DNA from: Ochotona curzoniae
Taxonomy: Eukaryota; Chordata; Mammalia; Lagomorpha; Ochotonidae
Direction of reading: 5' to 3'
Length of the DNA: 64,000 bases
Assembly (NCBI RefSeq): GCF_017591425.1
Contig: NW_024466607.1
Location: 7,262,501-7,326,500 of the forward strand
Part shown: piece after piece, positions 34,287-45,590 of the stretch
How the letters are laid out: every line of letters begins with the position of its first letter
Numbering within the stretch: the stretch's first letter is position 1
Notes under the pieces: generated by a model
The model's database searches: none
Told to the model about the DNA's origin: nothing
The model's input: only the letters and a program-made list of their open reading frames with translations
Position numbers and translations under genes: made by a program

Positions 34287-36905
34287 GTAAGTGGCTCTTT
34301 ATTCCAGAGATGGGGAGTTGGGGGGTGGTAGGATCTAGGCATGTGAGAAGAGGCAAATTGAGGCTAGAGTGAGGTTTGCAGTACCCGCAGAAGAAATAAA
34401 GCCTCCGAAAGTCGTCCATGGCTCAGGGGTGTTCTCTCTATTACACAATGGGAAGATTATCTTTCTAGGATATTTGATCTTTTAATTTGGCAACACAAAG
34501 AAGTCATTTTTTCATTAATTGTTATAAAACAATTAACTTCAGTTTCTCATTCACATTGGAGGATTAGATAATCATTTGCTTGTCATATCAACTATGAAAG
34601 CACATAGCTCCCAATCATTTTAAAGTGAAATGTACTCATTGAGAACCACATATTTCTCAAGTTTTCATTCATTATGAGCTTTGCTTTCTCTTCTTCAAAG
34701 ACATATTACATTCATTTTAAAAGATTTTCTGGTTTCTTAAATGATTTACACCTTCAGAAGGAAATTGGGACCACTGCTCAGAACCACACGGTATGCAGCC
34801 ACCCCCTCCATATCACAATGCATACAATTATTTCTTTATGAAGATCTTTCCTGTACCAGCTTCAAGCTGACAAATTTCACACTGAAGGAGTCACTTGTTA
34901 GGCAGTGAGGAGATTCTAATCTGGATGAAAAGGCAAGGCTGAAATCTACACTAAAAACAAAGGAAAAAAAAAAAAAACAAAACTAAGAGATGTGGAAGGG
35001 GATTTACTCTTCCCTACAGCTCAGAACCATCTACCCAGCCTTCTGTTCTCTATTCACAGAGAAGTTCCCATTTCACTGGTAAGTTTGAAAAGGTTGGTTA
35101 GAATATTCCAGATTTTATGTGTATAAAATCAAGGTTTTTTTTAACCTTGATTATACTTTCCCCCCAGTCTCGATGTATTGATACATGGAATGTTTTGCAG
35201 CTCTATACATCATGCATTTATTAGAATTGATAAATGTGAAATCATCTGCCTTGTTAGTAAGCTCCTATCCACGCCACACTAGTCAGTGTGTGCGGAGGCA
35301 CGGCTGGAGAGGAGGACTTGCTATGACAATTTTTTTACGCTTCTTTTATGAGATGTGCATATCTTCCAGGATGTTTTCCAACAAATGTCAGCCCAGATAT
35401 AGCTAATATAAAGGAATGCGGAGGTCACACTAGGACACCCGTGAGCAGAGTGTGCCCAGCACAGTGTGGACACGGCGGGCTGAGTGGGCTCGTGGCTTCG
35501 GCCCTCTCCGCAGTCCTCTGCAGGAGCTGCCATCGCTGGAGGCCCCCAAGGGGGAACAACTGTGTGGTTTTCCTTCATCACCTGAGAACATGAGGAAGTT
35601 ATCCAGTTCCTTCTGAGGAATTCTACGGGAAAGCTGAGAATTTTTCAGTGGTTTTCAAGAATGCTCCACCTAAGATGGGATTTCCTGATTTAACGCCAAA
35701 TTCTACGTTGACTTACACAACCCTCCGAGAAGCCCTGCATGCGTGTGGTCCTGCACTCACAGCTCGATAATGGTAAGACATGCTACCTGGCCAGCTTGTA
35801 CTATTTGCACTTGGACTTATAAGGTTCAATTTTATTTTTAAAAATACTTAAAGCAAACCCTGCATGAGTGAACTTAAAAATGGGGAGCAAGGGAAGTGTA
35901 ATTGTCTTCTCAGAAATGTCTCTACAAAATGCATAAAATCCATATCCTTTATATTAGAAATCTAAGGTTTTATAGGAGACAGAATTGTATACAAGAACAC
36001 ATTTGTGTTTATTCATAAATGGACAAATGTGTCCTTTTGTTAATATACATTATTATAGTCACTGAAGCAATTAAGCAGATAGTAACAGTTTTGTTTTAAT
36101 CACTTTAGAGCATGTTTATGGAAACACTGGAATGCACTAATACAGTAATATAAAGTTATACCATAAAAGAGTGCTATGAAATATTCTTATAGCCAAGACT
36201 AAAACATAGCATCTATCTTCAAAAAAAGCTGTATTACAGTCTTGTTTTGTTGCTTGAAATAAACATTTCCTATGTCACCATACTAAATTTGGAAAGGAAG
36301 GATACTGATAATTTTTTTATTATCTCAGAGGAGGTTAATCTGCTTGCTGTTTACACCCTAAACATTTTAAAGAACATAACATATGCGGATGTTATAACAT
36401 TTTGTAGATTACCTGTACAAACATATACATAGAGGTAAGTAAACAATGTCAAAATCAATGAATAAACTCAAGGTAAAACAAATTGCCTTACCTGTAAATT
36501 TATGTATATTAGAACTAATGTAAGATTTAACACTTAGAATAAGCAGAGCATTGAAATGTAAAATGAAAACGGTTCATTAAACATAAAAGTTACGCTTATT
36601 TTGGCACAATAGCATAGATCTGGAAGCATGTTTTACCTAATGACAATCTTGTCATTCAGATCCTGTTGGGAGCCGAGCAGGGAGCTGCATGCTCTAATCG
36701 CGACTGACCAGTGTGCAGCTAAGGACAGAGTGGCTTCCAGGACACAGTGAGGGGGATGGCAGTGCTCCCAGAGGAAAGGGGTGTACTGCGATGGATCCAG
36801 AGAGCTGCACCAGGCAGCTGCGGGGACTCATGCTGACAAGTGTTCCCACAAAAGATTTTCAACTTTTTCTCTAACATTTACTACACGCATTTTACCTCCA
36901 AAAAG
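34287..36905 (+). other. Unit E intron
   Basis: No gene. Blocks shared with F: 35250-35400 and 35410-35530 (cacactagtcagtgtgtg, gtgcccagcacagtgtggacacgg). 35590-35760 matches units B and D (ccacctaa..tgggatttcctgat). 35830-36640 is AT-rich with no recognisable element. 36655-36835 matches 43625-43790 of unit F (ctgaccagtgtgcagctaaggacagag). The position of the usual acceptor reads ttctctaacatt, with no AG. The only near AG is directly before the ATG (ccaaaaag). Confidence 0.5.
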
Positions 36906-37823
36906 ATGAGTAAGAACAGTATGATATCCACTCTTATTGACATAAGAAATGCCTTTTTCTCTGAAGTCAGCATTGGGATTCCAGCCAATGCCATCCTCCT
37001 GCTCTTCCACATCCTCATGTTCTTGCTAAAGCACAGACCCAAGCCCACCGACCTGACCATCGGGCACTTGGCCCTCATCCACCTGGTGATGCTGACCATC
37101 ATCGGGGTCATAGCCATGGACGTGTTTGCATCTCAGAAACAATGGGACGACATCACATGTAAGGCTGTCATCTTCTCCTACCAGGTGCTGCGGGGCCTCT
37201 CCCTCTGCAACACCTCCCTGCTCAGTGTCCTCCAGGCCATCACCCTCAGCCCCAGGAGCTCCTGGTTGGCCAGGTTCAAACAGGCCTCCACCCATCACAG
37301 CCTGCATAGCTTTTTCTTCATTTGGGTCTTCAATTTGTCCATCAGTGCTCACCTCTTAATCTCCACTGTTGCTGCCACTAATCATACATCCAACAGTTTC
37401 ATGTTCATCACTAAATCCTGCTCTCGTTGGCCACTGAACTACTTACTCAGGAACATATTTTACACCCTAGGGATCTTCCGGGATGTGTCCCTCACAGGGC
37501 TCATGGCCCTCTCCAGTGCCTACATGGTGACCCTCCTGTGCAGACACAAGAGGCAGTCCCAGCACCTTCATGGCACCAGCCTTTCTCCAAGAGCCTCCCC
37601 AGAGCTCAGGGCCACCCGCACCATCCTGCTGCTCATGGGCGTCTTTGTGCTCCTGTACGTGATAGATTGCATTGTGTACTCCTTCTCAGGAATATGGTGG
37701 GAAAATGATCCAGTTCGTCTCTGTGTCCATATGTTTGTGGGCAACGGCTATGCCACCATTGCCCCTTTGGTGCTAATCAACAGTGAAAAACGGATGATCA
37801 CCTTTTTCAAATCCATGTGGTAG
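36906..37823 (+). CDS. Vomeronasal type-1 receptor E, 305 aa, intact
   Basis: V1R with all landmarks: VSIGIPAN in TM1, TDLTIGHLALIHL in TM2, C85 (DDITC), RGLSL, LSVLQAITLSPRSSW, sequon N159-H-T, C172, loop 3 and NGYATIAPLVL in TM7. The frame is open from 36840, which would add 22 residues. I place the start at 36906 because MSKNS lies exactly 20 residues before VSIGI, as in B and F, and the upstream codons are AT-rich 5' sequence. Residues about 20-146 are almost identical at the nucleotide level to receptor F (two differences in 383 nt), while loop 2 to TM5 differs strongly. The receptor is expected to be functional if its transcript is spliced correctly. Confidence 0.95.
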   Translation: MSKNSMISTLIDIRNAFFSEVSIGIPANAILLLFHILMFLLKHRPKPTDLTIGHLALIHLVMLTIIGVIAMDVFASQKQWDDITCKAVIFSYQVLRGLSLCNTSLLSVLQAITLSPRSSWLARFKQASTHHSLHSFFFIWVFNLSISAHLLISTVAATNHTSNSFMFITKSCSRWPLNYLLRNIFYTLGIFRDVSLTGLMALSSAYMVTLLCRHKRQSQHLHGTSLSPRASPELRATRTILLLMGVFVLLYVIDCIVYSFSGIWWENDPVRLCVHMFVGNGYATIAPLVLINSEKRMITFFKSMW

Positions 37824-38500
37824 CATCAGAGTAATGGTTTCCTTGTTCAGGAATAAACAGTATGTCTTTACATGAAGAAACACATCAAAATGATTCATAG
37901 ATATTCACAGGATATGCTCTCTCTGGGATCACTGAAATTTGTGAAGCTAAGATTTTTCTGTGAAACTATTCACTTTGGCAAATGTTGACAAGTAAGTTAT
38001 GTCCTGTTTAACCCTACGGTAATTCTTGGACAAATCCAAGGTCCCAATTCAAATTAGGATACACATGGGGTTGAGGGAAATGCAGGAGAAGAGAATAATA
38101 TGGGGGACAAAGGCAACACTCTGGAGATGACTGGTTTAGTGTCACCTGTTCTGTATGCTGAGACTGATCATCCATACGCTTAAATATGTTCATCTTGTGT
38201 CACTCACACCTCAAGAAAGCTCTTCATGTAACAAAGTCAGAATGCACATGTAACTAGTGAAGATGCATCCAGTCACCATCAGAACTTGTCAAAGGAAGTT
38301 CAGAACCAGATGAATTCACAGGTGCACACTGCACAGCGAAGGGAGGGTTAACTGCACATGGTGTGGATTACAGCAGTGATCCCAATTTCCCTCTAAATGC
38401 TAAATGATGTTTAAAAAAATGTTTAATGAGTGATTCATATCAATTGTATGCATATTTGTTCTCCATTTCTATCTTTAAAAACCTAAGATTTGATGATATC
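37824..38500 (+). other. 3' flank of unit E
   Basis: No gene. It has the shared blocks cacaggatatgctctctctgggatcactgaaatttgtg (37904-37942), gttgacaagtaagtta (37985-38000) and gtgtcacctgttctgtatgc (38140-38158). Confidence 0.5.
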
Positions 38501-39055
38501 TAAAGATCCAATGATTATCTCGCTCCCTGCTTTCAAAGTCTGAGCCAGACAGCCTTACCAGCTGGGTCCAGCCACCCTGGCCGATATGGCCACAGACTGT
38601 ACACTGCTGACTCCAGCTGAATTCTTTTGCCAAGAGAGCTTTGCTGCCCCTCCAGGCCCTTGTGGTTACAGTGGATGTGGGTTTTTGTGATATGGGTCTT
38701 GCCCTGTTACAGATTGCTACTCACAGGCCACAGGCAGTTGAAACCTTCCTTCAGCCCTCTCAGCCTGCTGTCAGGGTGGGACAGAATCCTACTTTAATTT
38801 ACTTTTCTGTTCTCTCTGTAACACAAGTCTGTTCTGTCTTGATAGGTGTAAGATGTATGTGCAAAGAAGGCAGAGTCAAACAATACATTTATCTACAGAT
38901 ATATTTATAAATAGTACTTAGTTGTTAGAACTGCAATTAATCAAATTCATATGTAAATTTAAATAATTTGAATCTGTACACATATACAAAAATACATGTG
39001 TATATCTATGAATGCTTCAACAGTACATGGAGAAATAGAATTAAAAGATTATTTT
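38501..39055. other. Distal flank, no gene seen
   Basis: About 38510-38660 matches 45405-45520 downstream of unit F (gctccctg.ttt, ccaccctgg/cagggtggg, cactgctgac, tgccaag.g.gctttctgc). The rest is AT-rich with tata/tgta repeats. Confidence 0.4.
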
Positions 39056-40622
39056 GTTGCTGGGTACAGGGTGTTTGATACAACAGGGTACTCCTGCTTC
39101 CAAGTCCCTAGAAGTAGGACCGTTTGCCATGGGGTCTTCAGAAACATGAACATTCCCTAGGACAATGCATACTAACAAAGAATTGGTGGGGTCGGGCCAG
39201 GTTCGGTTGCAACAAAAACCAGTCCACAATACGGAATGCCACGATGAGGTTGCCTGTACTGGATGTGATTACAGCGCCCATCCAGCACGCATGAGAACCA
39301 GGAAGGGAGGGGGCGGAGCCAGCAGGGGGAATAACTGGGGGGGGGGGGGTCCCTTCTTTTTGAATGGCTACTCCCTCTGAAGAGCGTGAGCTGGGATGGG
39401 GGCAGACCAGACTAAGCAGGACTACAACACCTGTGTGCCTCATGTGGACTAGATCAAGGAAAAGCCAGGCTGGGCTGATTGATGCTTCCGAGATCAGACG
39501 AGATCAGGCACGTTCAGGGCGGTATGGCCGTAGACTGACTGATGCTACTGGTGCAAACAAAATTAGAGTAGGTGAGTGTTGTTTGGGCTTAGCCGCTGCA
39601 TCAGCTGGACAGAATTAGCCCCCAGTGCCAGCTTCTGCAAGTAAAACCACAGAACCACCTGGAGAGTGCATAATCCGGGAGTGAGAGAGACCTGGGAGGG
39701 AAATAGTGGGCTCCTCCCTTTTGGGTTACCACTACCACAGGAGGGCACGAAAACTAGGACAGGGGCTGGGGTGGCTAGACAGAGAGGCTCTCAACACCAA
39801 TGAGGGCTTGACTGTTGAGCTGGTTAGATAGATGGCTTCAATGCCCACTGACATGTATGAGAGCCAAATGGGATGTGGGACAGACTTGACTAGTCTGCTA
39901 TACAAACTGGCAAACCAGGGTAGGGGGTGGTCCTGGTGGGGGTTATTGTGGGTTGCTCTGACTAGGGTGCAGCTCCCACTGGTTTATGTGAGGGCTGAGT
40001 ATACGCTGGGCAGAACCAGGCTGGACTGCAACACCCATTGGTTCCAGTGGAAGTCAGGGCTGAAAACAGAACCAACCCAGCAATTACAACCACCAGCTGA
40101 TTGGGGCAATGGACTCTGCCGGGCCCCATACTTGCTAGTACTTACAAGAATCTGGTCTGAGAACACCTCAGGCGAAGTTTTTTTGGGGATCTCCCCAATC
40201 AAACTGCTGGACTCAGAACCCTAACCAAGAAAAGACAGAAGACAGAACAAGTCAATCAACCACCTCAGCTACATGTTGGCAGCGAAATACCGGGCAAATG
40301 GAAACTCTATGATGGACTATGTCAGCCAGTGGATTCTTCAACGACCTCATTGTGTTTGGAGTGGTGAGACTGGCAGCAATTCATGGCTGGCGAACTATCA
40401 AAACCACTTGAGCAAGTATCTCAGAGCATGCCCCACATCCGGGACTTGGGGTAGGTAGGAAACTGGGTGGGACTTCTCCCTCAATATTCCCTTTACCTCA
40501 GATACATGAAAGAAACAATATAGAAATGATGGTCTTGCCCACTTTCCTATACCCCTTGAACCTTTTTATCCAAATGAACTATTTAAAGATTGTCAAAATA
40601 AAATAAAAAATGGAAAAAAAAG
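39056..40622 (+). repeat. Unclassified retroposon-like repeat, copy 2
   Basis: The element of about 1.5 kb ends in an A-rich tail (aaaataaaataaaaaatggaaaaaaaag, about 40596-40622, described in pieces). It shares ordered blocks with 20221-21850. It contains a run of G at about 39338-39350 and a 52-nt antisense match to 5S ribosomal RNA at 39484-39535. No protein domain was recognised, and the frame at 39832-40224 looks like repeat consensus rather than a gene. It lies between units E and F. Confidence 0.5.
39484..39535 (-). pseudogene. 5S rRNA fragment (nucleotides 1 to about 51)
   Basis: Reading the minus strand from 39535 gives GTCTACGGCCATACC, then CCCTGAACG, then GATCTCGTCTGATCTCGGAAGC, which is the first ~51 nucleotides of vertebrate 5S rRNA with about three differences. 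The similarity stops sharply on both sides. The remainder of 5S, including most of the internal polymerase III promoter, is missing, so this is a non-functional fragment embedded in the retroposon. Confidence 0.88.
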
Positions 40623-40714
40623 AATTGTGCATGTCCTCACTGGACATTCCAGGAGCATCAGCCTGTGGCAGAGGCACAGCACAGCGTGCAAGGGGTTAAG
40701 GCTAATGTGCTCTC

Positions 40715-40930
40715 AGGGTAAAACTGGAAGAGCTGGGTGTCCTGTACAGTGCTGGGCCCTTCTGACCCTCACACACAAGCGTCAGGGAAGTCAGAGCAAA
40801 GTTTGAGCACAGCTCTCCCCAGTTGGCTGTTATCCAGGCGAGAATACAGGAAGAGGAGGAGGAAGGTGACATGTTCCACTGGGGACTGCATGTCCTGGGT
40901 TCCCCAGCGTGATCTTGTCACCTTTCTCAG
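40715..40930 (+). promoter_or_regulatory. Unit F region upstream of the noncoding exon
   Basis: Conserved with the equivalent regions of units C, D, E and G. Landmarks are ctctcagggtaaaactggaag, accctcacacacaagcgtcaggga, gcacagctctccccagttggctgtta, gcgagaatacaggaag and tggggactgcatgtcctggg. Whether it contains the promoter is unproven. Confidence 0.4.
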
Positions 40931-41028
40931 ACACCAAAATGACATCCACAGAGATGAGCTCAGGACAGCCTTCCCTTGAAATGCTGCAGGTTCCTCTCAG
41001 GTGCACAGAATCCCCACCTGTGCTCCTG
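40931..41028 (+). other. Putative noncoding 5' exon of unit F
   Basis: Acceptor cacctttctcag ends at 40930 and donor CTG|GTAAGT starts at 41029, giving 98 nt. The sequence is nearly the same as unit D's exon. It would serve the receptor at 43878. Confidence 0.55.
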
Positions 41029-41339
41029 GTAAGTGGCTCTCTATTGCACAGTATCAGCAGTGGGTGGGCTTCTAGGCAGGGTGGAAAAGGAAGCAAATTA
41101 GGCCTACAGTGAGGCTTCCCAAGCCACAAAGGAGACGAGGGCTCCACCAGGCTTCACAACTGAGGAATATTCTCTGTGTAACACAATGGGGAAACTGTCT
41201 TCTCAGCATATTTGCTTTTTGGAATTGGCAACACACAAAATTAATCCACTATTTATATAAAAGAATTAATTCTACTGTCACAATTTTATCTCTGTATGGA
41301 TTTGCATGACTTTCATTTGTTTGGTCTACCATCTCTCAT

Positions 41340-41535
41340 TTTTTTTTCAATCACTTTAATCTGCCATAAGCAGGAGCAGAAAAGCAGTCGAGGATGGCCC
41401 AAGTTCTTGGGCCCCAGCACCCAAATGGGAGACTGAGAGCTCCTGGCCGAGGACCCAAAGAGCTGCAACAGCACAAACCAGAACCCACATGGCGGTACAG
41501 GATTCATGTGCTGTGCCACTGTGCTGGCCCCTGAA
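41340..41535 (-). mobile_element. C-SINE-derived composite fragment
   Basis: The segment holds SINE pieces in altered order: gagcagaaaagcagtcgaggatggcccaagttcttgggcccc and, at the right end, ctgtgccactgtgctggccccTG, which is the reverse complement of a SINE head. It is likely a rearranged or inverted old insertion. Confidence 0.5.
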
Positions 41536-43214
41536 AGTATTTTAGTATTTTCTGCTTTAAAAGTAATCATTTAAACCTCTAGAAGTAAATGATATTCTTT
41601 GTTTTAAAAATACTGTGTATAGTTAACCCGTCCCTTTCTGTACAATGTCTACAAGTGGTTTCTCATCAAGACCTTCCTTGCCCTGGTTTCAATTTCATAA
41701 ACATCACACTGAAGGAATCAGCTCTTAGGCTGAGGAGATTCTAACAGGCAAAAAGGGAATGAGGCTGAAGCTGTACTAAGAAACAGGGGGCCTCCCTCTC
41801 TCTTCCCAAGAGGAAGCCTTCATCCCAGAGCCCTCACGGAACGTGCTTTCCCCTTCCTTTTCTCATGCTCGCTTTGGAAACGAAACCTCTGACTCAAAAA
41901 AGAAAAAGAAAAAAAAAAAGCTAATACAAAGAAAACAAAGAGATTATGATGGGAATGGATTTTTCCCACCTCCTCATGATGGAATCAAAATAGGTGAGAA
42001 TTACATGTCCAACTGTTCTTTTTAATTCATTAAAAACATCGTTTTCACTGGTAAATTCACCTTCCAGAATAAATTTTGAATACCTTGATTGAACTTGGGA
42101 AAAGCATAAATTGAAGCATGATGTACTAATGACACAAGATATGCAGGTCTACATTCAGCATGCATTTATTAGAACAATTAAATGAGAAATATTCTCTGTC
42201 CTGTTAGTAAACTCCATAATATTCCACGCTGTTAGTCAGTGTGTGTGAGGAGGCATGGCTGGGGAGGACTTGCTAAGAGCACTGCTTTAAGCTGCATTTA
42301 TGAAACGCTCGGGCTGTTCAAAATGTTTTATCAGCACAGAAATAGACACCATGAGTAAAGGAATAGAACGCTAATCATAATGTAACATGCACATGAATAT
42401 AAAATGTAGGATTTGACATGTATGTCCCCTGGGAACAGGGTGTGTGCTCAGTGCAGCATGGACACGGCTGGCTGACTGGACTCTCACCTTCAGCTGCATC
42501 TGATCCTCCACGGAGACCCCCAGGCTGTATCCCTGAACACGTCCAAATGTATGGGTTTCTTCCATTCCCACTAGGAGAAAATGAGGGAATTCTGCCAGCT
42601 CCTATTGAGGAATCCCCCTTGGCTAATTCTATGGAAAGCAAGCAACCACCTACTTAGACAATGACCTGCTGCTTCCACATGCAAGAAACAGAGAAGAAAT
42701 CTTGGGATCAAGACTGCTCAGAGTCCTCTCGAGGCCTCCACTGCCCCCTGCTCCTCACGTAGGGATGGAGCCGGCACATCACGGAAGGGCTTCACTCTCC
42801 AGAGGAGCAGCGCATCGTGGTAAGGATCATGGCTGCAATCTCTACAGAGATCGTTGGTTACAAATAGTGCCCTGAGATAGCAAACGTGTAGACTCTCTAA
42901 GTCATGTGCTTGCTTGTATCTGTACATGAGATAACTAGGGACCAGATTATGAAGTGACAGCAAGTGGGCACACACTTGGTGAATGTCTAACAGGTTTAAA
43001 TGCAGAGTCTACACTGAGCATCATTTGCTTTCTTGTGTATCAGAAATATTTCTCTGAAATGAAGCAACATAATGTAACAGTGAGAGACAAGTAACGGCTT
43101 AGCTTTCCCAGTGACAGTTACTGTATAAGGTGTCCATGTGACTTAAACATGAACTCACAAAAAGTATGAGGTTTTCCCTATGCATGCATATTCGATCAGA
43201 TTTTAAGGGATATA

Positions 43215-43515
43215 AATGCCCAGTGTGATGGCTCAGTTGTGAAAATGCTCACCTTGCAAGTGCAAGGATCACATATGGTGCCGATTCAGACCAGCTACAC
43301 TACTTCCCATCCAGCTCCCTGCTTGTGTTCTGGAAAACACAGAAGATGGTGGGGACCCTGCACCCACATGGGAGAAACGGAGGAGAATCCTGGCTTTGCT
43401 TCAGCTCAGCTCCAGCCACTGTGCCTCTTGGGGAGGAACCAGCAGATGGAAATTCTTTCTCCATGTCTCTTCTCTATAAAATCTGCCTTTGCAATAATAA
43501 TAAATCTTAAAGAGG
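43215..43515 (+). mobile_element. C-SINE, plus strand, moderately diverged
   Basis: Head gcccagtgtgatggctcag, body 'acttcccatccagctccctgcttgtg', 'accctgcacccacatgggaga', tail 'gcaataataataaatctta'. It sits about 360 bp before receptor F and is absent from the same place in unit E. Confidence 0.85.
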
Positions 43516-43877
43516 GATAGAGAGAGAGATACAAAGCAGAAAGAACTCACTGTCCCTAACTCGGAAAATTTGAAAATAAGATTTAAAATAATCAAGAAAG
43601 TGCCACATGACGAAACTTCATGATGCAGATCCTGTCGGTGCCAACCAGTGGGATGCACCCTCCAATCACAACTGACCAGTGTGCAGCTAAGGACAGAGCA
43701 GTCTGAGGAGAGTGTGAGGTGGACAGCAGGATTCCCAGGGGAAAGGATGCATGGTGATGGAGCCAGAGAACTTCCGGATTGAGTAGCTGTAGTTCAGACT
43801 GCTCAAAGTAATATGTAAGGCACATGATTTTTCTTACTTTTTCCTGACATTTACTAAGTACATTTTCTTTCAAAAAG

Positions 43878-44804
43878 ATGAGTAAGAACAGTGTGATATC
43901 GAGTCTTATTGACATAAGAAATGCCTTTTTGGTTGAAGTCAGCATTGGGATTCCAGCCAATGCCATCCTCCTGCTCTTCCACATCCTCATGTTCTTGCTA
44001 AAGCACAGACCCAAGCCCACCGACCTGACCATCGGGCACTTGGCCCTCATCCACCTGGTGATGCTGACCATCATCGGGGTCATAGCCATGGACGTGTTTG
44101 CATCTCAGAAACAATGGGATGACATCACATGTAAGGCTGTCATCTTCTCCTACCAGGTGCTGCGGGGCCTCTCCCTCTGCAACACCTCCCTGCTCAGTGT
44201 CCTCCAGGCCATCACCCTCAGCCCCAGGAGCTCCTGGTTGGCCAAGTTCAAACAGGCCTCCACCCATCACAGCCTGCATAGCTTTTTCTTCATTTGGGTC
44301 TTCAATTTGTCCATCAATTCTCGTCTCTTATTCTCCGTTGTTGCCACCACTAATCACACAGCCAGGAATCTTTTGTTTGTCACTAAATCCTGTTCTGTTT
44401 GGCCACAGAGATACTTACCCACGCACACATTTTCCATGTTGGGGCTCTTCCGGGATGTGTCCCTCACAGGGCTCATGGCCCTCTCCAGTGCCTACATGGT
44501 GACTCTCCTGTGCAGGCACAAGAGGCAGTCCCAGCACCTCCACAGCACCAGCCTTTCTCCAAGAGCCTCCCCAGAGCTGAGGGCCACCCGCACCATCCTG
44601 CTGCTCATGGGCGTCTTTGTGCTCCTGTACTTGACAGACTGCATTGTGTCTTCCTTCTCAGGGATAGCATGGAATGACTCAGTTCTCCTGTGTATCCAGA
44701 TTTTGATTGGCAACGGCTATGCCACCATTGGGCCTTTGGTGCTAATCAGCAGTGGAAAAGGATGGATTAAGTTTTTGCAATCCTTGTGCTTGAAGGATAG
44801 TTAA
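43878..44804 (+). CDS. Vomeronasal type-1 receptor F, 308 aa, intact
   Basis: V1R with C85, RGLSL, LSVLQAITLSPRSSW, sequon N159-H-T, C172 (KSC), loop 3 and NGYATIGPLVL in TM7. It is the closest relative of receptor E over TM1-TM4, but from residue ~147 to ~185 it resembles receptors D and C more (for example the YLPTHTFSML segment compares with D's YLPKHTLSML and C's YLPRHTFSML). This gives a mosaic. The C-terminus is KFLQSLCLKDS, slightly longer than E. The start at MSKNS matches E. No defect is seen. Confidence 0.95.
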   Translation: MSKNSVISSLIDIRNAFLVEVSIGIPANAILLLFHILMFLLKHRPKPTDLTIGHLALIHLVMLTIIGVIAMDVFASQKQWDDITCKAVIFSYQVLRGLSLCNTSLLSVLQAITLSPRSSWLAKFKQASTHHSLHSFFFIWVFNLSINSRLLFSVVATTNHTARNLLFVTKSCSVWPQRYLPTHTFSMLGLFRDVSLTGLMALSSAYMVTLLCRHKRQSQHLHSTSLSPRASPELRATRTILLLMGVFVLLYLTDCIVSSFSGIAWNDSVLLCIQILIGNGYATIGPLVLISSGKGWIKFLQSLCLKDS

Positions 44805-45590
44805 GTGGTTAATTGTTCAGTAACAAACAACCTGTCTTTAGTTGAGCAAATACTTTGACTTCAAAGTCAATCTTGGGTGCCAACACGATACACATGCTGA
44901 GTTCACTGGAATTTATGAAGCTATGATCTTTTCTGCACAAATATTTACTTTGTTACATGTTGGGAAGTAAATAACGGAGTATTTAACTTACAACAACTAC
45001 TTGGGCAAATGCAAGGAACAGATTCAAATCAGACATCTAGTAACCTGAGCTTGCACTTGTGCCTGGGGACAGACATGGGGGTCTAAGGAGACACAGAACA
45101 TTGTGGAGGTGACAGATTACACAGTCACCTGTGCCATTAACCTGCTCTCATTTGTACACCTCAAATATGTGCATGCTGTGTTCTGTCCCTGGAACCCCAA
45201 GAAGCTGTTATAGCAACACAGGATCAGAACAGACATGTAACTACAAAAGGGGTGCATCTGGTCACCTCTCAAACTCAAAGAAACTCAAAGATGAACTCAC
45301 TAGCTCAAATGTTTCATGCATGATTTCTGGCAATCATCTGTCTACTTATTCTTTGGTGATATCTCAGAAAGCTTAAGGTTGGATGATTCATAAAGAAAAT
45401 GCTTTATCCTGCTCCCTGGTTTAGATGTTCCAGCACTAAGTGACCCAGGGTGGGAAGACCACACGCTAGACACTGCTGACCCTGATCAACACCTGCCAAG
45501 GGGGCTTTCTGCCTGCCCAAGCTCCGGGGTATGAAGCCCTATTTTAGACCTATTTTAAATGTTTCCCCATTTAAGATTACCAAATATCGG
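44805..45590 (+). other. 3' flank of unit F
   Basis: No gene. Shared blocks: actggaatttatgaagctatgatcttttctg, tatttactttgttacatgttgggaagtaaataa, and gtcacctgtgcc. About 45405-45520 matches 38510-38660 after unit E. The duplicated segment therefore extends at least 700 bp past the stop codon. Confidence 0.5.

Larger units (their letters stand above)
41029..43877 (+). other. Unit F intron
   Basis: No gene. It contains a degraded SINE piece at 41340-41535 and a SINE at 43215-43515. Shared blocks: 41640-41790 with units A and D, 42225-42330 and 42420-42500 with unit E, 42740-42870 with the pre-minisatellite block of the other units (here single copy), and 43625-43790 with unit E. An A-rich run lies at 41898-41920. 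At the usual acceptor position the sequence is tttttcctgacattt, lacking AG. The alternatives are actaag at about 43856 and caaaaag directly before the ATG. Confidence 0.5.

Noticed and set aside
36840..36905. Upstream in-frame start adding 22 residues to receptor E
   Set aside because: The family lead before TM1 is 20 residues from MSKNS. The upstream codons are intron-like and absent from B and F.
43592..44089. 165-codon minus-strand frame across receptor F, and similar antisense frames in every receptor
   Set aside because: They are shadows of the V1R coding strand, repeat in each paralogue with the same text, and have no domain.
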